NCBI GenBank assembly: GCA_964453855.1
Contig: CAYVRN010000090.1
Location: 1 to 8,960, forward strand
Direction of reading: 5' to 3'
DNA: 8,960 bases
Source of the DNA: JASMHC01 sp964453855
Lineage (GTDB): Bacteria; Pseudomonadota; Alphaproteobacteria; Rhodobacterales; Rhodobacteraceae
Shown: positions 1-6,590 of the stretch, one piece after another
Position numbering within the stretch: the first letter of the stretch is position 1
Layout: the number at the start of each line of letters is the position of its first letter
Notes under the pieces: model-generated
What the model saw: the letters and a program-made list of their open reading frames with translations, nothing else
What the model was told of the DNA's origin: nothing
The model's database searches: none
Made by a program: the position numbers and the translations under genes

Positions 1-297
1 CGCCCGCCAGCAGTGGAAGCTTCCTAGAACAAGCCAAAAGTAACGTCAATACTCCTCGCAAAGTTAAGTGCTAGTGAGCTGTTACTATGTTCGGTGGCAG
101 CACAATATTCATAGCCGTAAAATCACTTTTCGGCCCAAAGCCGCCATTCATCGAGAAAGCCGGCGTTGCAATGAGGCGTCACCGAAGCGGACTTTCGCTG
201 AGTCTGCAATATCTTGCGGTGGTCGAACTCACAGTTCGCGGGACGAAGCGAGCTTGGAACCGGCACATTTCAGCTTAGGGAAAGACCCTAAATCGCA
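1..297. other. Gene-free stretch, possible decayed intergenic repeat
   Basis: I see no convincing gene here. Short open frames exist on the plus strand (for example from 68 or 87), but their translations are rich in Arg, Ser and His, have no recognisable domain, and have no clear ribosome binding site. From about 130 to 275 the sequence has the texture of the non-coding dispersed repeats found between genes in Roseobacter-type genomes, with short self-complementary pieces such as AGCGGACTTTCGCT near 186-199. That comparison is from memory and is an inference. The left end may also hold the flank of a gene outside the window. Confidence 0.3.
275..291 (-). terminator. Small hairpin just past the AraC gene
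   Basis: TTAGGG and CCCTAA form a 6-bp stem around a 5-nt loop, 6 bases beyond the stop codon of the minus-strand regulator. No run of T follows on the minus strand, so it is not a textbook Rho-independent terminator. It could be a weak transcript end or a 3' stabilising hairpin. The position supports a 3'-end role; the short stem makes this uncertain. Confidence 0.25.
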
Positions 298-1212
298 CTA
301 AGGCCATTCGTGCATCGCTGCCTTGCCCAAGCTCTCTCCTTCCTTTCCTATCCACATCATTTCATTTCGAAACGTGCTTGGTGGAACTTTCGCCATTCGA
401 GTAAAGAACCGTGTAAAATGCGAGGGGCTCGGAAACCCCAGAATGCCTGCGATTTGCTCGATGGAATTGTTTGAGTGCTCAATAAGTAATTTGGCTTCGA
501 TCACAAGGCGTGTGTCCAATGCCAGTTTCGGGGATTGCCCGCTTGCTGCTCGGCAAATGTCTCCTAATCGGTCGCGTGAAATTCCTAGCGTTTCTGCATA
601 GTCCGAGACACTCCATCTTTCGCGGAAGTGTTGCTGTGCAAGGCTAACAAAGCGGTTGTAGAGATCTACCTGTGGTGATTTGGGGAGTTGTGCATCAAGC
701 TCGACGCTGACTGCTCGCCAGAGGCGGACTAATAGGATGCGTAGATAGGCTTCGGTTACGGTTCCAGTCGCATCGGCATTCTCGTTGGTTTCCTGAACGA
801 TTTCCTTGAGGCAGGTTTCGACGGTCACACGAAGCTCGTTGTCGTCGTCCAGTTTACGCGTGGTACGTCTTTCGAAAAGGCGGCGCAGTTCAGTAGATTC
901 AGCGCGATATCCTACTGCGTTTTGAAGAGCGTCAGTCGACAGATTCAGGAAAACTCCCGACGTGCCGGGGGTGATCGTCAGGCGCATGTTGTCAGTCCAA
1001 AGAAGACAGATAACAACAGGTGCTTCAAATTCCTTTCTGCCTGTTTCTGAGGTCAAGAAAGCTTGCCCTTCCTCAAGAAGAATGGTCGCCCATGATTGTC
1101 CCGGCAAACTGTCTGCACGCCCCAGATGTCGGCTGTGCAATGAAACGCTAAATGTCTTCGCGCGAATGGCCTTTGAGGCAAGAGAGAGGTTTTTGATATC
1201 AGAAAAAGGCAT
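298..1212 (-). CDS. AraC-family transcriptional regulator
   Basis: This is a 304-residue DNA-binding regulator, close to the usual AraC/XylS length of about 300. The N-terminal half (about 20-110) fits the ligand-sensing cupin-like domain of AraC activators. The C-terminal half has two helix-turn-helix units: one around residues 200-221 (WSVSDYAETLGISRDRLGDI) and one around 250-272 (SIEQIAGILGF then SHFTRFFTR). The second matches the family's conserved I-A-x-x-L-G-F-x-x-x-x-x-F-x-R-x-F pattern. I chose ATG at 1212, with GGGGA just upstream. A TTG at 1224 would add four residues but lacks a good ribosome site. The gene is divergent from the aldehyde dehydrogenase, the usual arrangement for an activator that controls its neighbour. 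The HTH part resembles AraC regulators of aromatic-acid catabolism (PobR/HpaA style), but the effector is unknown. Confidence 0.9.
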   Translation of the reverse strand: MPFSDIKNLSLASKAIRAKTFSVSLHSRHLGRADSLPGQSWATILLEEGQAFLTSETGRKEFEAPVVICLLWTDNMRLTITPGTSGVFLNLSTDALQNAVGYRAESTELRRLFERRTTRKLDDDNELRVTVETCLKEIVQETNENADATGTVTEAYLRILLVRLWRAVSVELDAQLPKSPQVDLYNRFVSLAQQHFRERWSVSDYAETLGISRDRLGDICRAASGQSPKLALDTRLVIEAKLLIEHSNNSIEQIAGILGFPSPSHFTRFFTRMAKVPPSTFRNEMMWIGKEGESLGKAAMHEWP

Positions 1213-1288
1213 ATTTCCCCACAAAACGGCAATTCTTTCCCAATAAACGGAATTTATCTTTTTGAAAAGAGTGTGATCCTAGGCGTCT
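1213..1288. promoter_or_regulatory. Divergent promoter/operator region with direct repeats
   Basis: This 76-bp A+T-rich gap separates the minus-strand regulator from the plus-strand dehydrogenase, so promoters for both should lie here. AAACGG occurs at 1224-1229 and again at 1245-1250 in the same orientation. The start-to-start distance is 21 bp, and each copy is followed by AATT (with one extra C in the first copy). AraC-family proteins commonly bind direct repeats about two helical turns apart, so this pair is a candidate operator. TTGAAA at 1262-1267 could be a -35 element, but I find no matching -10 at a good distance. Confidence 0.45.
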
Positions 1289-2752
1289 GTGCTGGCAAAT
1301 CTTGGGGAGGATGCTCTGCTGCATCAGTCGCAACTCTATATCGGGGGGCATTTTTTCGGATCGGACACACGTCCGACGTTTGAGTGTACGGACCCAGTTT
1401 CACAGGAAGTGGTGACTCAGGCTATCGCTAGCCGGGCCAGTGACGCGCGCGCGGCTGCGTCGGCTGCCGCAGGCGCTTTCCCTGCATGGTCAAAGACCGA
1501 TCCGGCAGAGCGTAGTCGCATTCTTTTGGAAGCCGCAACAATCATGGAAAAACGCGCATCCGAAGTGGTCCGCATTGCGAACGACGAGATCGGCTCTTCC
1601 GAGGAATGGACGCGATTCAATGTGCAAATTGCTGTAGATCTTTTCAAGAACGCCGCGCAGTTGGCTGACTCTCTGACTGAAGAAGTCACTCAGGGTCCAA
1701 CGCCCGACTTGACCTACCGGTTGCAGCGCAAACCGGCTGGAGTGGTCCTTGCACTGGCCCCATGGAATGCTGCCGTTACTCTGGCAACCCGATCCGTCGC
1801 CGCGCCGCTTGCTCTGGGCAATTGCGTTGTGCTGAAAGCCTCAGAGCTTTGCCCGAAGACCCACGAATGGGTTTCACGCGCTCTGAATGATGCGGGTTTG
1901 CCGCCTGGGGTTCTGAACTTCATCACGAATTCCCCCGAGCACGCAAGGGAAGTTGTGGAAGCTTTAATCGCTCATCCTGCTGTGCGCCGTGTTAATTTCA
2001 CTGGCTCGACACGTGTTGGGAGACAGATAGCTGTTCAGGCGGCCAATTACCTTAAACGGTGCCTTTTGGAACTCAGCGGCAAAGGCACCATGATCATTCT
2101 GGAAGACGCGGATCTGGAGGAAGCGGCAAAAGCCAGCGCCCACGCCTGCTTCATTAATCAGGGTCAGGTTTGCATGTCGACCGAACGCATTCTTTGCGTG
2201 AATTCTGTTGCCGACCGTTTCGCAGAACTCTTCGCGATTGAGGCGAGAAAACTAAGAACGAACGGAACGAACAACAGACCCTTGGGTACGCTAATCAGTG
2301 CCTCGTCTGTCTTGCGGTTGCGCGGGCTAATTGAGGATGCTTTGTCCAAAGGGGCACGCTTGGTTGAGGGTGGAGAGGCGTTTAACAACATTCTTCAGCC
2401 AACCATTCTGGATCACGTCACACCGGGAATGCGCATATATACCGAAGAAGCGTTTGGGCCAGTTGCGGGCATAATCAGAGTAGAAGACGCAGACGAAGCC
2501 ATGTCGATTGCAAACGATACGGAATTTGGTCTGGTTGCATCGGTCTTCAGTAGGGATGCGGAGAAAGCGCAATTCCTTTTGGACCAGATTGAAGTCGGAA
2601 TTGGTCATGTGAACGGATCAACCGTTTACGACGATCCGGCAATGCCTTTTGGGGGCCTGAAAGCCTCTGGATACGGTCGCTTTGGCGGTCAGGAAGCCTT
2701 GAGTGAGTTTACCGAAGTTCAGTGGATCACGGTGCGTGAAGCGCAGACGTGA
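1289..2752 (+). CDS. NAD(P)-dependent aldehyde dehydrogenase, vanillin/salicylaldehyde type
   Basis: This cytoplasmic enzyme would oxidise an aldehyde to its carboxylic acid with NAD(P)+. It is 487 residues, the normal family length. Visible landmarks are APWN (157-160) in the cofactor fold, FTGS (237-240), the general-base Glu261 in ELSGK, the catalytic Cys295 in QGQVCMSTER, EEAFGP (386-391) and PFGG (453-456). The stretch NQGQVCMSTERI is typical of vanillin, salicylaldehyde and benzaldehyde dehydrogenases, so an aromatic aldehyde is a reasonable but unproven substrate. ELSGK has Ser where most relatives have Gly. The start is uncertain. GTG at 1289 is the most upstream option after an in-frame TGA at 1274, but its ribosome site is weak. 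GGGGAGG at 1304-1310 sits well for a CTG at 1316. It leads the operon and lies 45 bp before the binding-protein gene. Confidence 0.9.
   Translation: MLANLGEDALLHQSQLYIGGHFFGSDTRPTFECTDPVSQEVVTQAIASRASDARAAASAAAGAFPAWSKTDPAERSRILLEAATIMEKRASEVVRIANDEIGSSEEWTRFNVQIAVDLFKNAAQLADSLTEEVTQGPTPDLTYRLQRKPAGVVLALAPWNAAVTLATRSVAAPLALGNCVVLKASELCPKTHEWVSRALNDAGLPPGVLNFITNSPEHAREVVEALIAHPAVRRVNFTGSTRVGRQIAVQAANYLKRCLLELSGKGTMIILEDADLEEAAKASAHACFINQGQVCMSTERILCVNSVADRFAELFAIEARKLRTNGTNNRPLGTLISASSVLRLRGLIEDALSKGARLVEGGEAFNNILQPTILDHVTPGMRIYTEEAFGPVAGIIRVEDADEAMSIANDTEFGLVASVFSRDAEKAQFLLDQIEVGIGHVNGSTVYDDPAMPFGGLKASGYGRFGGQEALSEFTEVQWITVREAQT
1304..1310 (+). promoter_or_regulatory. Strong purine-rich site inside the predicted ALDH start
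   Basis: GGGGAGG is the best Shine-Dalgarno-like string near the start of the first aldehyde dehydrogenase, but it falls within the reading frame that begins at GTG 1289. It is followed by an out-of-frame ATG at 1311 and by in-frame CTG codons at 1316 and 1319. Either the true start is the rare CTG at 1316, giving a 478-residue protein, or the match is chance. Confidence 0.3.
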
Positions 2753-2797
2753 TCCCTTGGTTACCAAAAGAAGTTCGTCAAAAAGGGAGGAGACGAC

Positions 2798-3997
2798 ATG
2801 AAAAGAAGATCTATCCTTAAATTAAGCGCAGCGGTCGCACTTGCGGTTGCAGCGGGTTCGGCAGCTTCTGCTGAGTCACTGAAAATCGGGGCAGTTGCGC
2901 CAAAAACCGGTGGTCTGGCAGGTGGCGCGGTGGTGTCATTCTGGCCCAACGTTCAGCTTTGGGCGCATGACGTGAACGCGCGCGGCGGTCTGGATGTCGG
3001 TGGCACCAAGTACACCGTTGAAATCATCGAATATGATGATCAGACCAATCCGGCAGAAACCATCAAAGCGGTTCAGCGTTTGGCGACACAGGATCAAGCC
3101 GACTTCATTCTGGCACCATATTCGACAGGTTTGAATATTGCCGCAGCGCCGATCTTTGCTCGCTACGGATACCCGATGGTCACGCACACTGCCATTTCGG
3201 ATCAGGTAGAAGAGCTCGCCGCTAAATTCCCGAACATGTACTTCACACTCGGCGGGGCCTCTGGTCTGGCGACAGGTGTCGTCGAGGTTCTTTCGGGGCT
3301 ACGTGACAGCGGCGAGATCGGAAACCGTGTGGCCATGGTCAACGTGGCAGACGCCTTTGGTATCGAACTGGCCGAGGTCGGCGGGCCCCAGCTGGAAGCC
3401 GCAGGTTTCGATATTGTTTACGAAACCTCGTACCCTCTGGGCACACAGGATCTTTCACCTGTTGTCAAAGGAGCAAAAGACGCCAATCCCGATGCCTTTG
3501 TTGCTTGGTCATACCCACCCGACACTTTCGGTCTGACGGCTCAGGCGAAAGTTGAAAACCTTGACGTGAAAGCCTTCTACACTGCAGTTGCAACAGCCTT
3601 CCCGGCTTATGGCGCAGCAAACGGTGCGGCGGCAAACAACGTTCTGGGTGCTGGTGGCGTTCACGCAGATGGCGAAGCTTTCCAGACCTACTCAGCACGT
3701 CACATGGAAGTCACCGGTCAGGCACCTGACAGCTGGGCTTCGGGCATGGTCTATGCCTCGTTCCAGATCCTAGAGCAGGCAATCGAGGCCACAGACTCGA
3801 CCGATAAAGCCGTTGTCGCCGAGTACATCGCCAATAACGACTTCGACACTATCATGGGCAACATCAGCTGGGACGAGAACAACAACAACTCGGCCTACTG
3901 GACTGTTGGTCAGTGGCAGGACGGCGTCTTTAAAGGCGTTGCTTCGACCGGTCGCGAAGGTGCGGTTCCGGTTCGCGTTAAAGACGGTTGGGAATAA
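2798..3997 (+). CDS. ABC importer periplasmic binding protein, Liv/HAAT type
   Basis: This 399-residue secreted protein captures the substrate in the periplasm and delivers it to the membrane permeases. It starts with a clear Sec signal peptide: KRR, a hydrophobic run (residues about 8-20), then SAASA with cleavage expected after Ala25. The mature protein begins ESLKIGAVAPKTGGLAGG, the typical first strand and binding-loop region of the type I periplasmic fold (Peripla_BP_6). Further family traits are NARGGLDVGG (60-69), the DDQTNPAETIKAVQRL segment (80-95), and a second lobe with AFVAWSYP (233-240). A strong ribosome site (GGGAGGAG) precedes ATG 2798. It comes after the first dehydrogenase and before LivH, with a strong hairpin just downstream that should favour its expression over the permeases. 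The fold is sure; the ligand is not, since Liv-type proteins bind amino acids, amides, urea, aromatic acids and more. Confidence 0.93.
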   Translation: MKRRSILKLSAAVALAVAAGSAASAESLKIGAVAPKTGGLAGGAVVSFWPNVQLWAHDVNARGGLDVGGTKYTVEIIEYDDQTNPAETIKAVQRLATQDQADFILAPYSTGLNIAAAPIFARYGYPMVTHTAISDQVEELAAKFPNMYFTLGGASGLATGVVEVLSGLRDSGEIGNRVAMVNVADAFGIELAEVGGPQLEAAGFDIVYETSYPLGTQDLSPVVKGAKDANPDAFVAWSYPPDTFGLTAQAKVENLDVKAFYTAVATAFPAYGAANGAAANNVLGAGGVHADGEAFQTYSARHMEVTGQAPDSWASGMVYASFQILEQAIEATDSTDKAVVAEYIANNDFDTIMGNISWDENNNNSAYWTVGQWQDGVFKGVASTGREGAVPVRVKDGWE

Positions 3998-4011
3998 CCC
4001 ACAAAACAAGA

Positions 4012-4035
4012 CGGCCCCGGAGATCTCCGGGGCCG
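4012..4035 (+). promoter_or_regulatory. Perfect palindrome between binding protein and permease
   Basis: CGGCCCCGGAGA is followed directly by its exact reverse complement, giving a 24-nt perfect inverted repeat. In RNA it can fold as a 10-bp, very G+C-rich stem with a GATC loop. It begins 14 bases after the binding-protein stop and ends 25 bases before the permease start. No T-run follows, so it is more likely a 3' stabiliser or partial attenuator than a full terminator. Such hairpins after binding-protein genes are known in ABC operons, where the binding protein is made in excess. Confidence 0.7.
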
Positions 4036-4060
4036 ATCTAAAGAATTTACGGACGGATAA

Positions 4061-4927
4061 ATGGGTATTCTGATCACTGGCCTTTTGTTGGGGGGCACCT
4101 ATGCGCTGATTGCGATGGGACTGAACCTGCAATACGGCATGTCGCGGATTATGAACCTTGCCAACGGCGAGATGCTGGTGGCCGGAGGGTTCGCCGCCTT
4201 CTGGTTCTGGACCGCCGGAAACGTCAGCCCGCTGCTGACGATATTCCTGCTGGCACCTGTGGCGTTTTTCGTGAACTGGCTGATCTACGTTGTGATCCTG
4301 CGCCCATTGGTCAAACGCGCCAAGTCGCGCGGTCAGCTAGAGGTGGACGCGATCCTGACCACATTCGGTCTGTCCTTTGTCGCGGTCGGTCTGATGTTGG
4401 CGACATTCGGCGGTGACTATTTCAGCTATCAGTACCTGCTGAAACCAGTCGAGCTTCTCTATGATACGTATTCGTTGAACCGGCTGGTGGCGTTCCTTGC
4501 AGCCGTCGTGATCTGCGGAGCACTCTATCTGTGGCTCAATCATTCCCGTGCGGGCATGTCGATTCGCGCGATCGCCGTTGCTCCAGATAGCGCCCGTCTT
4601 GTCGGCATCAACGTGCCGCGTTTGTCTGCTTTGGCGTTCGCGCTTGGCGGCGCGGTGACTGCAGTCGGTGGCGCACTGATTTCGACCTTCCTGACGCTGG
4701 ATGCCTCGACCGGCGTGATCTTCACGCTCAAGGCGCTGATCATCGTGATCATGGGCGGTGTTGGCGACGTGCGCGGCACCATTGTTGCGGCCCTGATGCT
4801 TGGCATCCTTGAAACCTTTGTCGCCCGTGTCATTGATCCGGGCCTGACATTGGCCGCTGCATATCTGCTGTTCATCCTGATCCTTCTCTTTCGCCCACAA
4901 GGGCTGTTCGGAAGGAAGCAGACATGA
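4061..4927 (+). CDS. ABC importer inner-membrane permease, LivH type
   Basis: This 288-residue permease is one of two membrane subunits that form the translocation path of a Liv/HAAT importer (BPD_transp_2 family). It is strongly hydrophobic, with about eight membrane segments. The N-terminus has the family signature GGTYALIAMGLNLQYGMSRI followed by MNLANGEMLVAGGF (31-44), corresponding to the INFAHGE-type motif of LivH. RAIAVAPDSARLVGIN (169-184) is the cytoplasmic coupling region that contacts the ATPases. IMGGVGDVRGTIVAALMLGILE (230-251) is the other conserved block. The length is normal. It starts at ATG 4061 with a modest upstream purine site (GGACGGA), downstream of the intergenic palindrome. 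The stop overlaps the next start as ATGA, indicating translational coupling with the LivM-type gene. Confidence 0.92.
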   Translation: MGILITGLLLGGTYALIAMGLNLQYGMSRIMNLANGEMLVAGGFAAFWFWTAGNVSPLLTIFLLAPVAFFVNWLIYVVILRPLVKRAKSRGQLEVDAILTTFGLSFVAVGLMLATFGGDYFSYQYLLKPVELLYDTYSLNRLVAFLAAVVICGALYLWLNHSRAGMSIRAIAVAPDSARLVGINVPRLSALAFALGGAVTAVGGALISTFLTLDASTGVIFTLKALIIVIMGGVGDVRGTIVAALMLGILETFVARVIDPGLTLAAAYLLFILILLFRPQGLFGRKQT

Positions 4928-5853
4928 ACAAGTCCACCTATAGCGACGTTCTGATCGGCGTGGTACTTCTGGCGCTTGCAGCCTGCCTGCCCTGGGTGGT
5001 CGGAGACTTCGCGGTCACACTCGCCGTCAACATCGCCATGTTCACTGTTCTGGCAACCAGCTGGGCGCTCTTCTCGGGTCCGACGCATTATATCTCGCTG
5101 GCGACGGCGGCCTTCTTTGGCTTGGGAACATACACAGCCGGGATCGGACTGGACTATCTGCCCTTCTGGGTGCTGATCCCCTTGGCTGGCGTATTCGGGG
5201 CAGTGATGGCCGGATTGATCGGACTGGCCACCCTGCGCTTGTCTGGCGTCTACTTCGTAATCTTTACCTTGGGTCTGGCCGAGATGACACGGCAGGTGAT
5301 CACCTACATCCAGAACGCTACGGGTCAAAAGGGTATCCTGATTTCGATCTGGTTCATGGAGACCACATTCTACTGGATGCTGGTCGGGTTGGCCGCTGTG
5401 ATATTCCTAGTGGGCTGGCTGATTGGTCGTTCCCGTCTGGGATTTGCCTTGCGCATCATCGGTGACGACGAAGAGGTAGCCCGTCACTCAGGCATCAACA
5501 CGGCGCTGTCCAAGGTGCTACTATTCATGATCCCGGGCGCAGTCGCCGCCATGACAGGTGCGATGATGGCTCCACGCTACGGCTATATTGAACCGCTCAT
5601 CGCCTTCACGCCGATGCTGTCGTTTCAAGTCGTCATCATGGCACTGCTCGGCGGCACTGGACGTTTGTGGGGGCCGATTGTGGGCGTGATCCCATTCTCG
5701 ATCCTGTGGGAGCTGATTTCGGCATCCTTTCCGAACCAGACCACACTGCTTTTGGGGCTGTGTTTCTTGGCGATCGTCTATCTTCTGCCAAACGGGTTTG
5801 TGGGCCTCCTTCTGAAAATCCGCGCACGAGTGTCGCAAGGAGAGGGCTTCTGA
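4924..5853 (+). CDS. ABC importer inner-membrane permease, LivM type
   Basis: This 309-residue partner permease completes the membrane channel. Hydrophobic segments run through most of its length. The LivM-type block HYISLATAAFFGLGTYTAG (55-73) and the LRLSGVYFVIFTLGLAEM block (104-121) are present. ALRIIGDDEEVARHSGIN (175-192) is the coupling loop, and ALLGGTGRLWGPIVG (240-254) is the late conserved motif. It starts inside the stop region of the LivH-type gene (ATGA overlap) and its TGA shares one base with the ATG of the LivG-type gene, so all four are very likely translated together. A short hydrophilic tail, RARVSQGEGF, follows the last membrane segment. No oddity is visible. Confidence 0.92.
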   Translation: MNKSTYSDVLIGVVLLALAACLPWVVGDFAVTLAVNIAMFTVLATSWALFSGPTHYISLATAAFFGLGTYTAGIGLDYLPFWVLIPLAGVFGAVMAGLIGLATLRLSGVYFVIFTLGLAEMTRQVITYIQNATGQKGILISIWFMETTFYWMLVGLAAVIFLVGWLIGRSRLGFALRIIGDDEEVARHSGINTALSKVLLFMIPGAVAAMTGAMMAPRYGYIEPLIAFTPMLSFQVVIMALLGGTGRLWGPIVGVIPFSILWELISASFPNQTTLLLGLCFLAIVYLLPNGFVGLLLKIRARVSQGEGF

Positions 5854-6590
5854 TGTCGGATCATCGCACAGTTCTCTCACTTCGCGGAGCAACCAAACGG
5901 TTTGGCGGATTAATTGCTGTCAACGATCTGGATTTCGATGTGGCCGAGCATGAGGTTCTGGGTCTGATCGGTCCGAACGGTTCGGGAAAATCGACCACGC
6001 TGAACCTGATCTCTGGGGCGCTGCCGGTTAGCGGTGGGACGATTTCGCTCAACAGCCAGATCATCAGCACATTACCGGCACAACAGATCACGCGACGTGG
6101 CGTGGCACGAACCTTTCAGTTGGTGCGGTTGCTGCCCTCTATGACCGTGTTTGAAAACGTCATGGCAGGTGCTGTCTTTGGCCATCGCCGCCGTTGGGGG
6201 CATGAGGCAGAGGCGCATGTGATGCGGATGCTCGAGCTGGTCGGGCTGGACCGACGCGCCCATGCCCACCCCTCCGAGCTGACCTATATCGACACCAAGC
6301 GCGTGGAACTGGCCCGCGTTCTGGTGGGCGATCCCAAGGTTTTGCTGCTGGACGAATGGCTGGCTGGCCTGAACCCGACCGAGCTTGAGGAAGGCATCTC
6401 GCTGGTTCGCAAACTGCGTGATGACGGGCGGACAATCGTGCTGGTCGAACATGTGATGGATGCCATCCGCTCTCTCTGTGACCGCTGTGTGGTGATGTCC
6501 TCGGGCGTGAAAATCGCCGAGGGTGCTACCGACGCGGTTTTGAACGATCCAGAAGTAATCCGCGCGTATCTCGGAGAAGACGATGCTTGA
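5853..6590 (+). CDS. ABC importer ATPase, LivG type, with altered signature motif
   Basis: This 245-residue cytoplasmic ATPase powers the importer as a heterodimer with the LivF-type protein. It has Walker A GPNGSGKST (40-48), Q-loop Gln89 in RTFQLVR, Walker B VLLLDE (163-168) with catalytic Glu168, an AGLNPTE D-loop, and switch His200 in VEHVMD. The ABC signature, normally LSGGQ or LSYGDQ in LivG, reads LTYIDTKRVELARVL (143-157). The Ser and both Gly are gone, while the following KRVELAR helix is kept. I recall a LivG subfamily with LT-x-x-x-x-KR-x-E-LAR at this place, so it is probably functional rather than broken. The start is ATG 5853, supported by AAGGAG ten bases upstream and the TGATG overlap. 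The frame stays open upstream to 5667, but that part overlaps the permease gene and is not coding. Confidence 0.92.
   Translation: MSDHRTVLSLRGATKRFGGLIAVNDLDFDVAEHEVLGLIGPNGSGKSTTLNLISGALPVSGGTISLNSQIISTLPAQQITRRGVARTFQLVRLLPSMTVFENVMAGAVFGHRRRWGHEAEAHVMRMLELVGLDRRAHAHPSELTYIDTKRVELARVLVGDPKVLLLDEWLAGLNPTELEEGISLVRKLRDDGRTIVLVEHVMDAIRSLCDRCVVMSSGVKIAEGATDAVLNDPEVIRAYLGEDDA

Noticed and set aside
68..301. Open plus-strand frame of 77 codons near the left edge
   Set aside because: There is no clear ribosome site, its composition is biased to Arg/Ser/His, it has no domain, and it runs into the end of the regulator gene on the other strand.
1213..1224. TTG start at 1224 for the AraC regulator
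   Set aside because: It adds only four residues and has no convincing ribosome site; ATG 1212 with GGGGA upstream is simpler.
2757..2767. TTGGT-T-ACCAA inverted repeat after the first dehydrogenase
   Set aside because: A 5-bp A+T-containing stem with a 1-base centre is too weak to be a terminator or a firm operator candidate.
4337..5328. Long minus-strand open frames across the two permease genes (up to 262 codons)
   Set aside because: They are antisense to highly conserved LivH and LivM coding sequence, and their translations are unnaturally rich in Gln, His, Arg and Asp, as expected from the complement of hydrophobic codons.
5667..5852. Upstream extension of the LivG-type frame
   Set aside because: It lies wholly inside the LivM-type gene, has no ATPase homology, and the TGATG overlap with a good ribosome site at 5837-5842 fixes the start at 5853.
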